Positions 20,322 to 20,515 of a stretch of DNA of 20,515 bases are shown here, piece by piece. The notes beneath the pieces were generated by a model, which was not told the DNA's origin, ran no database searches, and was given only the letters and a program-made list of their open reading frames with translations. This DNA comes from CAYSLA01 sp964431685 (GTDB taxonomy: Bacteria; Armatimonadota; UBA5829): positions 1 through 20,515 of the forward strand of contig CAYSLA010000057.1 in assembly GCA_964431685.1 (NCBI GenBank), in the 5' to 3' direction. The first letter of the stretch is position 1. Each line of letters begins with the position of its first letter. The position numbers and the translations under genes are program-made.

Positions 20322-20515
20322 TCAGCGGCTGGTCCGCCTTTCCTGCAGTTTTCGATCTAGCACTGATAGCACTCTCTTGCGCATACGGAGCGCATCTGGC
20401 GTGACTTCAAGGAGCTCGTCGTCGCCCACAAACGAGAGCGCCTGTTCAAGGGTGAATGTTCTGGGAGGGGTGATCATCACGGTGGCGTCTTCAGTTGACG
20501 AGCGCATATTCGTCT
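20322..20515 (-). CDS. typA: TypA/BipA translational GTPase, C-terminal fragment (cut by the window edge)
   Basis: The visible 63 codons read TNMRSSTEDATVMITPPRTF and end in TLEQALSFVGDDELLEVTPDALRMRKRVL, the characteristic C-terminal end of TypA/BipA. That ribosome-associated GTPase supports growth under stress and ribosome assembly. Only the 3' end is inside the window; the reading frame runs off the right edge, so the GTPase domain and start lie outside. The downstream propeller gene begins 13 bases after the stop. Confidence 0.9.
   Translation of the reverse strand, partial: TNMRSSTEDATVMITPPRTFTLEQALSFVGDDELLEVTPDALRMRKRVLSVLDRKLQERRTSR

Overview
The window is about 20.5 kb of bacterial chromosome of moderately high GC, probably from a metagenome-assembled genome. 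It holds 16 complete protein genes, the 3' end of a 17th (typA) and one decayed remnant; I see no tRNA or rRNA. The order efp ... accB ... accC, nusB, folD on one strand is the arrangement known from Bacillota and other Terrabacteria. With the pilin-like protein, the secreted caspase-FGE protein, the frequent TTG starts and the short intergenic repeats, this suggests a Terrabacteria-type lineage such as Armatimonadota. That placement is an inference.

Layout. 1-1744: a family 2 glycosyltransferase (+) faces a nitrilase-superfamily amidohydrolase (-). 1745-2461: a 717-base gene-free stretch with a 100-N gap flanked by an exact 55-base duplication (probably one sequence split by the assembler), a strong terminator hairpin and five ~60-base tandem repeats. 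2462-4443: larC and larB (nickel-pincer nucleotide cofactor synthesis), coupled by a TTGA overlap and apparently read from a leaderless promoter. 4559-6064: an M32 carboxypeptidase. 6065-6400: a repeat-rich spacer. 6401-12914: an eight-gene minus-strand block (efp promoter, efp, a Cys-rich membrane protein, accB, a pilin-like protein, accC, nusB, folD, a zinc-ribbon/TPR membrane protein). It joins translation, fatty-acid synthesis, transcription antitermination and one-carbon metabolism with three poorly known envelope proteins.

13011-14654: a secreted caspase-like peptidase fused to a formylglycine-generating-enzyme-like (C-type lectin fold) domain. Its last ~39 residues resemble the variable region of a diversity-generating retroelement target. 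14697-15127: a HicB/HicA toxin-antitoxin pair. 15224-17213: a GH127-type glycosidase with a consensus promoter whose -35 lies in one arm of an inverted repeat. 17214-17378: a decayed remnant. 17381-19113: a fluoride channel (crcB) followed by a DUF190-CBS regulator-like gene. 19151-20515: a PD40 beta-propeller protein downstream of typA/bipA, whose 5' part lies outside the window.

The points most worth following are the retroelement-like C-terminus of the caspase-FGE protein, the eight-cysteine loop protein between efp and accB, the degenerate pilin between accB and accC, the hairpin tandem array beside the gap, and the paired operator at the GH127 promoter.
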